Source: Macrothele yani (lineage: Eukaryota > Arthropoda > Arachnida > Araneae > Macrothelidae). From it: 64,000 nucleotides of DNA. The DNA lies in assembly GCA_039090855.1 (NCBI GenBank), contig CM077010.1, positions 43,356,905 through 43,420,904 of the forward strand, in the 5' to 3' direction. Made by a program: the position numbers and the translations under genes. The first letter of the stretch is position 1, and each line of letters begins with the position of its first letter. Of this stretch, positions 1 through 10,870 are shown in pieces. The notes below the pieces were generated by a model. It saw only the letters and a program-made list of their open reading frames with translations, searched no databases and was not told where the DNA came from.

Positions 1-302
1 ATAACCTAGCTGGTGCAGATACCTGACAGCTGTGTTACGACTCACTTTCAGGTGTTCTGCCACATCTGCAGGCGTGCAACAGGGATTTCTTTCCACCACC
101 CGTTTTGTAGACCCCCAGTTGTCGTGCTGTTGGTCCCGGTCGACCTGAACGTGACCTAACAGTTTCCTTATTCTCTTCGTGTTGAACTGCACAATCACCC
201 GATTGACGGTGGACAGCGGATTACTCAGCATTCGGGCAATTTGCCACTGGCTTCGACCATCCTCGTATTGTCCGACAATACTCGCTCTTTGGAAATCACT
301 CA
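1..302 (-). pseudogene. Tc1-like transposase, N-terminal DNA-binding part (cut by window edge)
   Basis: Read on the minus strand, one open frame of about 100 codons runs off the window start. It holds two helix-turn-helix blocks typical of the N-terminal paired-like domain that binds Tc1 terminal repeats: RSQWQIARMLSNPLSTVNRV and, further on, TPADVAEHLKVSRNTAVRYL followed by HQLGY. The usual LSDF-type beginning is visible at about 300, but a TAA lies directly upstream and no ATG is in place, so the N-terminus is damaged. The DDE catalytic part would lie outside the window. The superfamily call is firm; the family within Tc1 is not determined. Confidence 0.75.
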
Positions 303-359
303 ATTATTCGGCGCCAGGGGTTGGGGCATCCTTCTTGCCTTCGGGAATATGTCCCTGCA

Positions 360-612
360 CACCAATCTGTAAAAGGAAAGATAAATTGGCACAGGCATTA
401 CCATACAACACAGAAGTTTACATACCATTGAGGGTGTCGATTTACGTATGGGTTGTCTCTGTATATCTGTGTACATTGATCATTTGGCATGCTGTCAACC
501 ATGTATGATTTGTACTTGTTGCTGTCAAATTTCTGTCTCCTTTTTATGTCTGCCTGTACGTCCAATAAATCATTTTAAAAAAACCTCCAATCAAAAAAAA
601 AAAAAAAAAGCA
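360..612 (+). repeat. Possible retroposed 3' end with poly(A)
   Basis: A sequence without recognisable coding ends in an AATAAA-like signal near 563 and an interrupted A tract of about 17 bases at 593-609. This resembles the tail of a retroposed transcript or a SINE/LINE 3' end. No tRNA-like boxes and no clear target-site duplication were found, so the call is tentative. Confidence 0.25.
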
Positions 613-689
613 AATGATGAGTTTTTGCGTACGATGCCCAAAGTAATGTGGTCTCTGATCGAGTGTAGGTAAGGCAAAATGTCAAAGCA

Positions 690-1060
690 CAATATTATCG
701 TGACTTTCTGAGGACAAAGTTGAGATCGAAAATTCGTCAAAATCGCACCAATTTGTTAGAAGCGGGAGAAATCTTGCTGCGTGGCAACACATCGTCACAA
801 GGTGCAGCGTCTGTAATGGAGACCTTTGTCGAAATATGGCTGGGGAAACTTTATCCCATCCACCATAGCGCCCTGATCTCAGTCCACCCCACTTTGATCT
901 TTTCCCAGATTTAAAAAATAGGCTTCGTGGCATCCGCTACGAATCGCTGGGCTGTCATTGGACGCCCAATTAACACGACAGCTGAACAAAGATGGCGTAC
1001 TGCGGGGCATCCAGGACCTACCTCACTGCTGGCAAGCAGCGGCGGAGGATAGTACATTGA
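690..1060 (+). pseudogene. mariner transposase C-terminal fragment
   Basis: Short plus-strand matches to the C-terminal half of a mariner transposase are spread over all three frames. A damaged stretch KVQRL is followed by GW, then SHPPYSPDLSP-like residues near 850-890, then DLKNRLRGIRYESL near 905-950. The order matches mariner proteins, where the third catalytic Asp follows SPDLSP. Several frameshifts and stops show an old dead copy. No terminal repeats were found. It could be a different mariner subfamily from the copies at 36.7 and 51.2 kb. Confidence 0.6.
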
Positions 1061-4000
1061 ACAGGAGTAAGGTAAGTTTTCTCCGTTACTTCACACTGTT
1101 CTTAAAAACGGACAGTGTGCAGAGCTTTTCTTAAGACCCCTGTACAGTGCAATATTTTTCGATATCAAAAGTAATATAAATTTATTCCAAAATATTATTT
1201 CTGAATAGCACATTTTCCCACAATCATTATTGTTAATTTAAAAGACCTTATTTATTATTATGATTAAAACCTAAACTTCATTTACTACACGAAGACCGTT
1301 CAATAATACGATACGGTTTTATTTTAAATTTCATAAAATATCCTTACATAATTGCATAATTTCAAAGTGGAATACTGATCGTTTCGAGAAAACTGTACAT
1401 TTTTGCATTTTTTTTTTAATTTCCGGTATTTCATCTTTATGGGAACTACTGATAATTTTTTCATTCTAAATATATTACACTGCGTAGTATGTGTTAGAAA
1501 ATCAGGAATCATTTCAGTTCAAAATCCTTATAAGTCACTCACAATTTCTTTCAAGAGGTAAGAATGTTTCACGAATGTCTTGCTTTATTTCAAGAGGAAT
1601 TGCGGAGATCATGTATTTCGTGTGTGCGAATATTTGCTCTAGAAGTGAGTTTAATGAACTGTATGACCATTTATTTATTTAGTTGAAACTTTAAATCAGT
1701 AGCAATTAAGCTTTGGCAATATATGGTACAGAAATTAAGCTTGAAATCTGAAATTCCATGTGAAACTTGCATTTCTATTTTCCTTAAACAAAATGGCATT
1801 AAGATCTTTGAATGAGCCTTCTGGGTTTCATATAAGAGAACACAGTGAAAACATAACCAGAATAAATTGAGACTCCAATATCTCCTATTCACGAATATAC
1901 ACATTGCTGGATATTAGCAAGAATTATCTGGCGGAAGTCAGTGTCATTGGTCGTTACTTAGGATTTTTTCTTCTGCACATTGACAATATCCAGGGCTTTT
2001 CTGCTTTCAACGAACTTGACCGTCTGCAGATAATGAAGATGCGCACAGATATTTAAAAGGATTCTGTTGTGTGGAAGATAGCAGAATTCAAAAATGTCCA
2101 TGTATTTTCAGCTTAACAGTATAAAAGCATTTTGGTTTCAATGATAAAGGAAATTGGAATTATATTTTCTCCTTCGCTTAAAACGGCATTGCTTTTTTCT
2201 TTTATCTAACACCTATTTGTTCTACTGAAGACTCTTGGCCGATTACTTGAAGTATCATCTGACACGAAAAGCAAAATACAGGGAGTTATGAAATATAGTA
2301 TCTGTGAAGGTTAAGACAGTACATCTCTCCAAATACGTATATTGCCATCACTTCCTACAGAAGTAATCATATCAGGGAGGGGTCTTGAGAAGGATATACA
2401 TATTTCTTCCACTCTTTAAGAAATGCAGCTGAGCCAGAGCGATGTTAAATCCCAAGTAGTTTAACGCAGGTTCAACACAGAGCCACAGTCTTCTATTCGC
2501 ATAAGACGGTGGGTCAGTGTTGGGCTTACGTTAAATTGCAAGGCTATGCAACCTGGCAACCGCCTCCTGCTTCAAGTCAAATTTGGATGCCGTGCTGTCA
2601 AGATTTCATTCCAGCGCTGTTCTGTGGAGAATCAAACACTGCGTTAAACTGATGCAAGTTCAAAAGTTTCATATTAGCGCAATATTCGTTTTTATTGCGT
2701 TATCTTTACCCATTGTCAAGTGGTTTTGTTACATGTAGGCAATATTTTGTCCGGCCGTAATGGAAGTACAATATACGCGGAATAAGATTAAAACAGCATT
2801 ATCGGGTAATAACTTCTATTTAAGAACGTTTAAGTTTTATATTCAGACAATATTAACGTAATGTTCGTTTGTAGACATGTGTAATGTGTTTACCCATTGT
2901 CAGATGGTTTAGTAAAACTCATGCAATAGTTTAACAACCCCTAAGAGACGTGCATGTGGAATGTAATTAAAACAAAATAATCGGGAAAATACCTTATATT
3001 TCAAGTCGTTTTTACACTCATTAATGACGGTAAGTTGTGCTTTCGCTTCTTGAAACCAATAAAACATTAAGAGCACACAACTCGAAGGAGCATTGTGAGT
3101 ACAATGATGTCTTTCTCCGTATATGGTTGACTTTGAACAATGCTTCCCACACAGCATATGATACACTATTTTGTCTAGATTAAATGCTTTCTCAATCAAC
3201 CAAAATTAACCATTCACTTGAAGAGTTGTTTTAGATTTCCCATAACAGACTTCTAGTGGCATTTTTGGATATTTTCAATTCAAACTTAGGAATCAAATGC
3301 ATGGTGGTCGTAAAAGGTATTAATTTCAACGCAGTTTCATGCGAAATCCGCTTTTGTCCTCATACTACGGGATGCAACTGCTCAAAAAGTCTGTCTCAAA
3401 GATATAAGTGAAGGCTATCTTCACAGACGCTTAGAGTGAAATTCGTGGTTAATCCGACAGATGTGCTTTGTGACGCAGCCCACCAGTATAGCACCCGACG
3501 CTCAAAAAATGTTTAAAACTTAATCTTTCGATTACATAAGTGTGCAAAAACCGGCTTTCATTTGTCTTAAACACTATTTACTATTTTGAGCTAACCTGGA
3601 GCTTTCGCACATGCGAAAATAAATATTATAAAATTATTATTTGAAGCTAATATCGAACAAAAATATCATCTGAGCGAAAACAGGAATTTATCACTAGAAA
3701 GCCTGTGCCTTGCTCGTTGGTATTCTAGCAAGGAGAATGGTTGCAAGGTAAACTTCTTGCTTTTCGGTGAAGCACATATTATGTACTTAATTAGAATGTT
3801 ATTCAGAATTTAAATTATAACGAGATTTCCATTTTTAAACTTCATGCAATAATAGGAATATTTGAAACGTTACGTAGCGTAAAGACTATTCTTAGAATAT
3901 CCATGCGTGTATGCGCGCATTAGAGAGAGAAATAAATAAATTATCTTGCAATGTATTACTGATTTTTACAAAACCTACGACGCGCTTAATGTAGTTCAAT

Positions 4001-4810
4001 CATAACGTCTCAACAAAAATGAGATTCTAATTAGTACTTCACAATTTCTTCTTAATCCTTTTATCTCAGATGATGGTAAAGTGAATTATAATGCTGAATA
4101 ATTCATCATCGTAAAAATGATTTAGTTTTTCATCGCAGCAAACTTGTATTCTGTTGCCTACAGATAATTTATTTCAGTTAATTATAATTCACCATTTTTG
4201 AATCAAAGTAAGGTATTTATGTTGAAGCACCTACTTTCTATTCCACACACAGTCAAACTGAGAATGTTTTGAGAAAACTGCCTGCAAACGATTGCATATT
4301 GTATTAGTGTATCAGTAAACTGGTTGATGCAGAAACCCTGTAATAAATTAGAACTAAACTACTTTGATTCTGTTTAACTTTCCTATTATGAATAGTGAAG
4401 CCATAACAATCATATTCATAAAGGTAAAACAAGGTGTGTACTTTAAAATGCTGACATGTGATAAGTGCTGTACGCACTGGAGAAAATGCGTTCTTTAAAT
4501 TGGAAGAATGCTACCAAAATCTTTCCTGAGTAAGAATAAATTAAGAGAGCAAAAAGTGGTTTTCGTAAATTATTAAACATATTTGCTGTTTGGTTAGGAT
4601 ACGTTTCTACTAAATTAAAAAAAGAAATCATATGATTCATTCTTTCGATATTTTGAGGATATTTGATTTCTGCTTTCTAGAAAACAATGAATTATCTGTG
4701 CGGGAAACCTTACAATACAAATGGCGTAGAAGAAGCAAGGTCCGTTGGATGAGTTCATCAAAAAGCCCAGTGTGATAAAGTTAAGTTGTCTGTGCTGAAA
4801 ATTTATTAAA
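1061..4810. other. No gene recognised (AT-rich)
   Basis: About 3.7 kb of AT-rich sequence with only short open frames showing no family motif, splice-site pattern or obvious internal repeat. It lies downstream of the fasciclin exon on that exon's strand and is treated as intergenic or decayed repeat DNA. Confidence 0.6.
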
Positions 4811-5169
4811 TTGATTGAGTGAACCACCTGTGTCTAATTTACGATTATTAATGAAAGTACAATCAGAGAATACGAACAATCGCAGCGTTTCACCACAAAA
4901 GCTTATGGGCTCCGTGGTGGTAATGATTGTCTGGCGTTGGATGCACCCCTACGGCAAAACGACAGTTCAGCTGATTTTAGAAACGCTGCGAGATAACGTA
5001 CTAGTTTCAAAAATTTTTGTGGGCATACTATGCAGCAATAAACAAATCATGTGGAAAAAGCAGTGTTGCTGTCAAGAGAGGTCAAAAACGTCAATCAGAG
5101 ACTCGTGCAAAAGTCTCATCCAAGGAGTTCCTATGTCGTCAATCCATTTATATTTCGTGCAAGAACTGT

Positions 5170-5500
5170 TTGGGAATTAATTTTCGTGTTACAAATACCA
5201 TCACTAACGAAGAACTTTTACAAAAAACTTTCTCTAAACCATTAGATGATGAGATCCGCCGAAGGAGATGGATCGGTCACATTTTGCGCATGGGCACAAA
5301 TAGATTTCCCCAAGTAGTATTGACTTGGGCACCAGAAGGGTGACTCTTTACAGGTAGCCTAAAATTAACATGGAAAATAATGATGGAATACGAAATGAAT
5401 GAAGCTGGATGGGCGAGCTGGGCAGGAGCAAGGGCGGCTGCGAGGGACAGGGGCAGATGGAAAGCCAGCGTTGCAATATTATGTGCCAGCAGGCATTAAA
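5170..5500 (+). pseudogene. LINE C-terminal fragment (RTE-like)
   Basis: The plus frame reads TNTITNEELLQKT, then DDEIRRRRWIGHILRMG, then a proline-rich ALTWAPEG-like segment, a stop, and after it GWASWAGARAAARDRGRW. This is the conserved region after the reverse transcriptase in many animal non-LTR retrotransposons, with RRRW.GH.LRM followed by W.....AA.DR.RW. A premature TGA at about 5341 and altered residues around it show a dead, 5'-truncated copy. Whether the open frame at 4815-5180 is its decayed upstream part cannot be told. The clade is an impression only. Confidence 0.65.
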
Positions 5501-6701
5501 AGTAGTAGTTTTTGTTTTGGATACATTCGATCAACATGAAACTTGACTCATTAATTTTGTAAAGGAGACACCATTTTGACTATCCACGGGCATATAGGTT
5601 CTAAGAAACTGAAGAATCGTACCATAGAAGTACACTAACTTTACAACTGCTTTATGGAGGTAAAAATTTCCAAGCAGAAAATATTGCAGAAACTTATAAC
5701 ATCCACTAAAAGAATTATACGCCATTTATTCTTACTGGGCATCAGGAAACCAAAAGGAACCATTGCTGTACATCTAGTTCTATAAAATGCTTTGCGACAC
5801 ATTTTACTCTTTGTCTTATGAAACCATATCGATGCATAAAAGCAGATGATTCCTGAAGATTGCAAAGCTCGTCGTTCAAAATTCTTCTGAAACCTATCTG
5901 GTTTGAATTTAAAAATAGTTCACTCAAAAGCAAGATTTTGAAATTGAAACTCTCAGTAAAATGTCATACCCTGTTTACTATTCGCTCAGATTAAACATTT
6001 TAGTTCTTGTAAACTTATCTCAGTAACTAAGATAACTTTTACCGATTCATTATTATGCAAAACACTGTGAGACAGACTTTGACAGCAGTAGCAATGATAA
6101 TTTTCTAGAGCGAATTCCTTTGAGTTAATTTGCATAAATTAGCTTGATTCACAATTCCATAACATATCCGAAAAAGTGTCATTTTTGCGCGAAACAAAGT
6201 ACAGCTGTCGGATTATACATATTTGAAACGGTCATCTGTGAAGTTAAGTCCGAACGAAGATTTAGCTAATGTCAGTTCAAACTATCTCAAAGGAATTCGA
6301 AGAGCACTTTTCTGTTACTTTACCAAACTGTAAATACATTTTACAACCACCCAGTATTCATGGAGGTTAACTCAATCGAAATAGAAGACACGGAAGTCCA
6401 TGAAATGTGAGATAACGTATGGCCACTCACAACCATGCAGTGATTATTCTTCCACAACTGGTGAAGCACTCCTCTCAGATTCATGCAGCTTAGTTAGCAG
6501 TGAAGACGCCTTCAAAGTTTAATTAGTTCATATTGTTTCAATGTTACAGTTACATGCGTTCAGTTGCTGTGCAGTGCTCAGTACATTTTTTATGCTTATT
6601 TTTTTCTATTTTCAGTATGGTGCTGAACGCCTGTGTCCTCCATAATCTTCTTCATCTTCTGTCCATTGGTCGTGTTGGAAGTAAGGACATATATATATTC
6701 T
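5501..6701. other. 3' flank of the fasciclin exon; nothing recognised
   Basis: AT-rich sequence. On the minus strand this would contain the 3' UTR of the fasciclin-like exon. The nearest clear AATAAA for that strand is the TTTATT near 5720, about 1 kb past the stop, so the poly(A) site is not settled. No other coding signal is seen. Confidence 0.5.
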
Positions 6702-6919
6702 TTAGAGGGCCACAGTAAATAAATAGGATGAACAGAAGAAGCTCAATGTTGTTATCACACCGGTAAGTCCTAAATGCATGATCCTGGAAGCCGACGATTT
6801 CGTGAGGTCACGGCGTTTCATCATTACTTTGTCGATGACGTGGATCACACCGTTGACTGCTTGAACATCTGGGCGGATGATACGAGCTTCCACACCTTCC
6901 CACTCCAAAGTTTTCTCTC
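6702..6919 (-). CDS. Terminal exon of a fasciclin-I (FAS1 domain) gene, GPI-anchored form
   Basis: The minus frame enters after an acceptor (TTTCATTTCAG, AG at 6921-6920) with two bases completing a split codon, and ends at TAA 6704-6702. It encodes EWEGVEARIIRPDVQAVNGV followed by IHVIDKVMM. This is the end of a FAS1 fold, whose conserved last strand is NGV.HVID.V. The tail is a basic KRRDLTKSSAS, then a ~25-residue hydrophobic end, the layout of a GPI attachment signal. Fasciclin-I of insects is a GPI-anchored neural adhesion protein with four FAS1 domains. A related single-FAS1 or midline-fascin-type protein is possible. No upstream exon was recognised at higher coordinates; it may lie beyond a long intron. 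This is the only host coding piece supported here. Confidence 0.72.
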
Positions 6920-7231
6920 CTGAAATGAAACATCACATATAAAATCTATATTTTTTCGATATATAAACGTGTAGCATTACTATTTTATATACCAACGAAA
7001 CCAGAAAAAGAAGGCTCTATTAATAAGGTTGACTTTTGACACATATAAGCAACTCTGAGGGATCAAAGATGCTGTTTGTCCTAAAATTGGGTTCATTGGT
7101 TGCATAGAAAGGAAAGAACAAAACAGGCAGAAACTCAGTGCCACATCCGGAACTTGTGACCGAGCCTGAGCAAGGCCGGGGTCTAGAAGGCACAAGGCCA
7201 TGACATTAGAGAACTGAGTTCTCTCCCTTTA

Positions 7232-7337
7232 TGACGTCACTCTCATGTTACGTAAACTGATACGTCGGAGTCGTGTCTGACGTCACACACAACAGCGTTG
7301 GTAACCAGTCGGAAGCGTTGATTTTCGCGTGACGTCA
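7232..7337. promoter_or_regulatory. Cluster of three CRE palindromes
   Basis: Exact TGACGTCA octamers occur at 7232-7239, 7278-7285 and 7330-7337, spaced 46 and 52 bp. This is the full cAMP-response-element (CREB/ATF) site. The cluster lies in what would be the intron just upstream of the fasciclin exon. The sites are seen directly; any regulatory role is inference. Confidence 0.4.
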
Positions 7338-7599
7338 CTAAAAGATGGAACTCATTTCTCTAACTAGCCTGCAGCCTGTTTTTAAGCTTTAAATAAATAT
7401 TCATATATAGGGAATGTTGCCCGACCTAAGACGGGGTGAAAGTTTTAATTGAAGCAAATTGAAAACATATCAAATAAACGCCAGATTTCTGTAAGGAAAT
7501 GAAAATGTTTGTTGATGCGATTTTGCTCACTTTGACATCTCAAAATTTCAGTTTTTATTGTAGCTTAGAGCGTTTTAAATAGATCTGGGTATTTCTATT

Positions 7600-8160
7600 T
7601 ATAATAACGCTGATTCCGTTTTATGAAATTACTCTGCAAGGCGAAGAAAATTAAACAAAACTCGTCATAACACGTACGCAACAGAACAAACGTGGCAGAC
7701 AGTTCCTCGAGCACGTTAGTGTTGCCACAGATGAAGTCGTTTGTATGACTAACTTTATTTTATTTTCCGGTATTTCAACTTGATGTTACGTACCTTGCGG
7801 TAGCGGTGAGCTAAGTTCCGATTTCTGCCACCGGATGAAAGCATATGACGTTGCAAATACTTAATGACTTCAGAGCGTTAGGGACAGACGCAGCCTATTA
7901 TAAGCCTCCCCGGTGGCGCAGTGGTCTAAGCGATGGCTTCTGATCATTCTCTCGAAAGGGGTCCGGGTTCAAATCCCGCTGAGGCATGGATGTTGTGTTT
8001 GTTTTACGGCGCTGGCTCTCTCCCTTCCCTGGAACCAGTGGCCCTAAATTAGGGGCGGGTGACTGTTTCTAGCCCATTGAGTTGCTCACGCTGGTCGTTA
8101 AACCTCAAATAATAATAAAAAAGTAGCCTATCATAAAGGTTTTATGTCATGGCATTGTGT
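7600..8160 (+). repeat. Dispersed repeat, copy 1 (interrupted by a SINE)
   Basis: This stretch repeats a sequence also present near 17390-17665 and 36280-36570. Shared landmarks in order are TGAAATTACTC, GAGCACGT..GTGTTGCCACAG, TTATTTTATTTTCCGGTATTT, GCGGTGAGCT.AGTTCCGATTTC, ACCGGAT.AAAGCA and CAGAGCGTTAGGGACAGACG. Copy 1 is split by the SINE at 7904-8124 and resumes with AAGGTTTTAT. No coding potential. The family is not recognised. Confidence 0.7.
7904..8124 (+). mobile_element. tRNA-derived SINE, full copy A
   Basis: A 221-bp element starts with a tRNA-like head: an A-box region in CCGGTGGCGCAGTGGTCTAA and a B box in GGGTTCAAATCCCGC. A tRNA-unrelated body with GGCTCTCTCCCTTCCCTGGA follows, ending in an AATAATAATAAAAAA tail. 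It is flanked by near-identical 12-bp direct repeats, AGCCTATTATAA (7892-7903) and AGCCTATCATAA (8125-8136), which is a target-site duplication. It sits inside a dispersed repeat whose other copies lack it. Transcription by RNA polymerase III from the internal promoter is inferred. Confidence 0.9.
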
Positions 8161-8225
8161 TTTCTTCCGCCTTGGCCTATTTCAGAAGACTAGCCTGAAA
8201 GGAGTCTCTCTGATTCCTCTCCCAT

Positions 8226-8375
8226 GAGCGTAGCTCATGGAAGTTTTGATTGGGGTTAGTTTATTGTACATGAGAACGAATCGATAGCATATTGTACATA
8301 TGAACGGATCAATAGCATGGAAGTTTTGATTGGGATTAGCTTATTATACATGTGAACGGTTCGATAGCATTCTGC
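8226..8375. repeat. Tandem duplication, ~91 bp
   Basis: CATGGAAGTTTTGATTGGG occurs at about 8226 and again at about 8317, followed each time by TTAG.TTATT.TACATG.GAACG. This is a diverged two-copy tandem duplication with no coding content. Confidence 0.6.
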
Positions 8376-9339
8376 GTCTTGGAGAACGGGTGAGAACCAC
8401 GTTCCCAAACATTTTTTTACTGAATACTGCAAACGAAATACAGTTCCTATTTGTAATATTGAACACACACCAAAATTCCATACTATTTTTTAAAAATGTT
8501 GCAATAAACCCTATTCTTTTCCGGTACGAAAAGTAAACAAGCCACAGAAGTAATCAATATCCAGAAATACTAATTAAAATATGAAAAATGCATACAAAAG
8601 CACAAGTAATACATGTTTCAGCTCAAATGTTAAGAAAAATGGTTTAAAATCCGATTAATATAAAGCAGGATTAGACGCAGCATTTCGTTCGAGTACTAAA
8701 TACATTATATAAACAACAACAAAATAAGCAAATGTTAGGTTCGTTATTCCATATACAATTATTTTTACAGCACATAGCTTAGCTAAAAATATATTAAATT
8801 TAGCCTTTTATCTGATATCTTATTTTTTCAGTTTTCGTATCTAAATTTCTGCATTTCAATACAAGTGAAATTCATCAGCAACTCTTTATTTACATGAGCA
8901 AGATGCCGTCTGAAAATAAATGGGCTCAAGCCGACAGCTGCTCATCGGTTAGATTTCGTATTATATTTTACTTTTATGTTTTGAAATAATTATAAATTTT
9001 GGAATCAGCTTTATACAACACTCGGTTATCAGTGAAAGAACGTTTGCAGTTATAAGGGATTCCAGGATTCACGAATACAAAAAAATATTATAATATTAAT
9101 ACATAAGCAGCATTAAGCCATTCTCTTCAATGCTTCATTTTTAATATATTTCGAGCATTAACGTCAGAAATTTTGCATATCCAGGATCTGTTTCTTACAG
9201 TTTCCAAATATCTGTGGTAAATAATACAAAAACAAAATACCTTACACTTTAGAAGGATGAAATAATTTCCACGAATCCTCTGAAATAATTTCTCAAATAG
9301 CACACCTCTTTTTTACAGAGATCCAAGCTGCAGTAATAG
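8376..9339. other. No gene recognised (AT-rich)
   Basis: Very AT-rich; only random short frames. Nothing supported. Confidence 0.5.
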
Positions 9340-9407
9340 CATTGATCTCAAGATACACTCACACACAATGACCTCAAGATACACTCACACACAATGACCT
9401 CAAGATA
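9340..9407. repeat. Minisatellite, ~28-bp unit
   Basis: Two and a half copies of a unit containing CTCAAGATACACTCACACA and CAATGAC, directly abutting a Tc1 terminal sequence that also begins with ATACACT. The array may have grown by slippage from the transposon end. Confidence 0.6.
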
Positions 9408-9560
9408 CACTATATTATCAAAAGTATTCGGGCAACGCAATGCTTTGGGACAAATGGCTGTATTATTGCAAGTGGTAGGTCCACCTTTTCCTTGTATTAC
9501 AGGAGAAAGTCGTGGAGGCATACTATCAACCAATTTCCGGTAGGTCATAGTGTAAATAAA
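9408..9560 (-). pseudogene. Tc1-like element, 3' end only
   Basis: The plus strand starts TACACTATATTATCAAAAGT, a Tc1-type inverted end. The minus frame that follows reads KLVDSMPPRLSPVIQGKGGP and TTCNN, matching the last residues of Tc1 transposases (LVESMPRR...AVI.AKGGPT.Y). Only about 150 bp remain, with no partner end. Confidence 0.7.
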
Positions 9561-10870
9561 AGTTAAAATCATAAAATAATGCTATACAGTAAAATATTTT
9601 AAAAAATATAATATCCAGCAAAATATGAGAAAAAATAAATTTATTCCTAAAATAAGTTAAATGAATTGAAACATACAAACGTAAATATTCAAATAAAAAA
9701 GAAATAATCAGAATATACTAGTCTTCCAGATAATCATAGTGTAAACAAATTATCAAATCTAGAAGGAGAATAATAAAGTAATATACAGCGAGAAAAGAAG
9801 AGGTAGTATACTACAAGTTATTTGGAAGATTAAGAAAATGATATATAATAGAATATTGATAGAAAGAGTAAACTGACTAAGGAACAATTTTCTAAGAGGG
9901 GGCTGTTTTGGATAAAAAAAATAATTTCTGGAACACAAAATAATCAAATTTTTCATTTTAATTAAATTAAGCGAATTAAATTAGTGACAATGGTGGCTTC
10001 ACCATTGAGATATTGTAATATTGAGATAATAGTTGCAAAATGTAATTATAATTAGTTTCTTTGAATAAGTGGAATACTGTTTCATGTTTTAGTCTTTCTT
10101 TAAGAAATAGACATACTTGTGGCATAATTATTACCTAATAAATATATCGATGAATTAAATGTCTAACATTTTAAATAACTATAAGAGCATTCTCTGTTAA
10201 TCTGAATTTAATGCAACGTTTGCTATATAGAATAAATTTAGAAAACATATAATATTTGTTTACATTTAAAATTAGTTTTCATAAGTAAACATTTATTGAA
10301 GTGTAAAGATAAAGTGAGATTGTTGCTGAAAGTATATATAAATGGTACAGTTAAAGTAATGATAAACTTATTAAGAATGGAACATATGAGTCCAATGGTA
10401 TGATTAAAAAGTTTTAGAGTTTTATAAAGAGATGCCTATTTTTAGGTTATTGAGATGGGGGCTGTCCCCATACCTCCATTTGTGTTTTGAAATTTAATTT
10501 CATGTGTGTTTTCAACACTCACTTTGTAGCTTTTCTTGTTGCAGGATCCCACGCCGGAGTACTTGCCTGCTTCTGTATTTTGTAGCTGGTGTTAATGTGA
10601 GAAAAATATTTAGAATGAAGGACTGTGTGTAGCGTAAAAGAGGAAAATATGTTTCGTGAAGGTAGATGAATGAATGGTATTTCCCACAGCTGACCCTCAA
10701 AGTCTTTCCTTGTGTTGAATGGCGGAGAGAGTGTGAAGGTGTTTTCTATGAATTAATCTCTGTGACACCTTCGCCTTCGAGGGAGAGAGATACAGGGACT
10801 TCAGGGATCCTCGCCGGGGCACACTCTGTAGTGTGTTCCATGGGGTACTTTGATATTTGAAGACAAGGAA
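9561..10870. other. No gene recognised (AT-rich)
   Basis: AT-rich DNA, then from about 10500 a more GC-balanced stretch. Nothing matches a family I know. Confidence 0.5.

Noticed and set aside
7904..8000. Possible tRNA gene from intact A and B box sequences
   Set aside because: The head does not fold as a complete cloverleaf with an acceptor stem and is part of a 221-bp SINE with target duplications.
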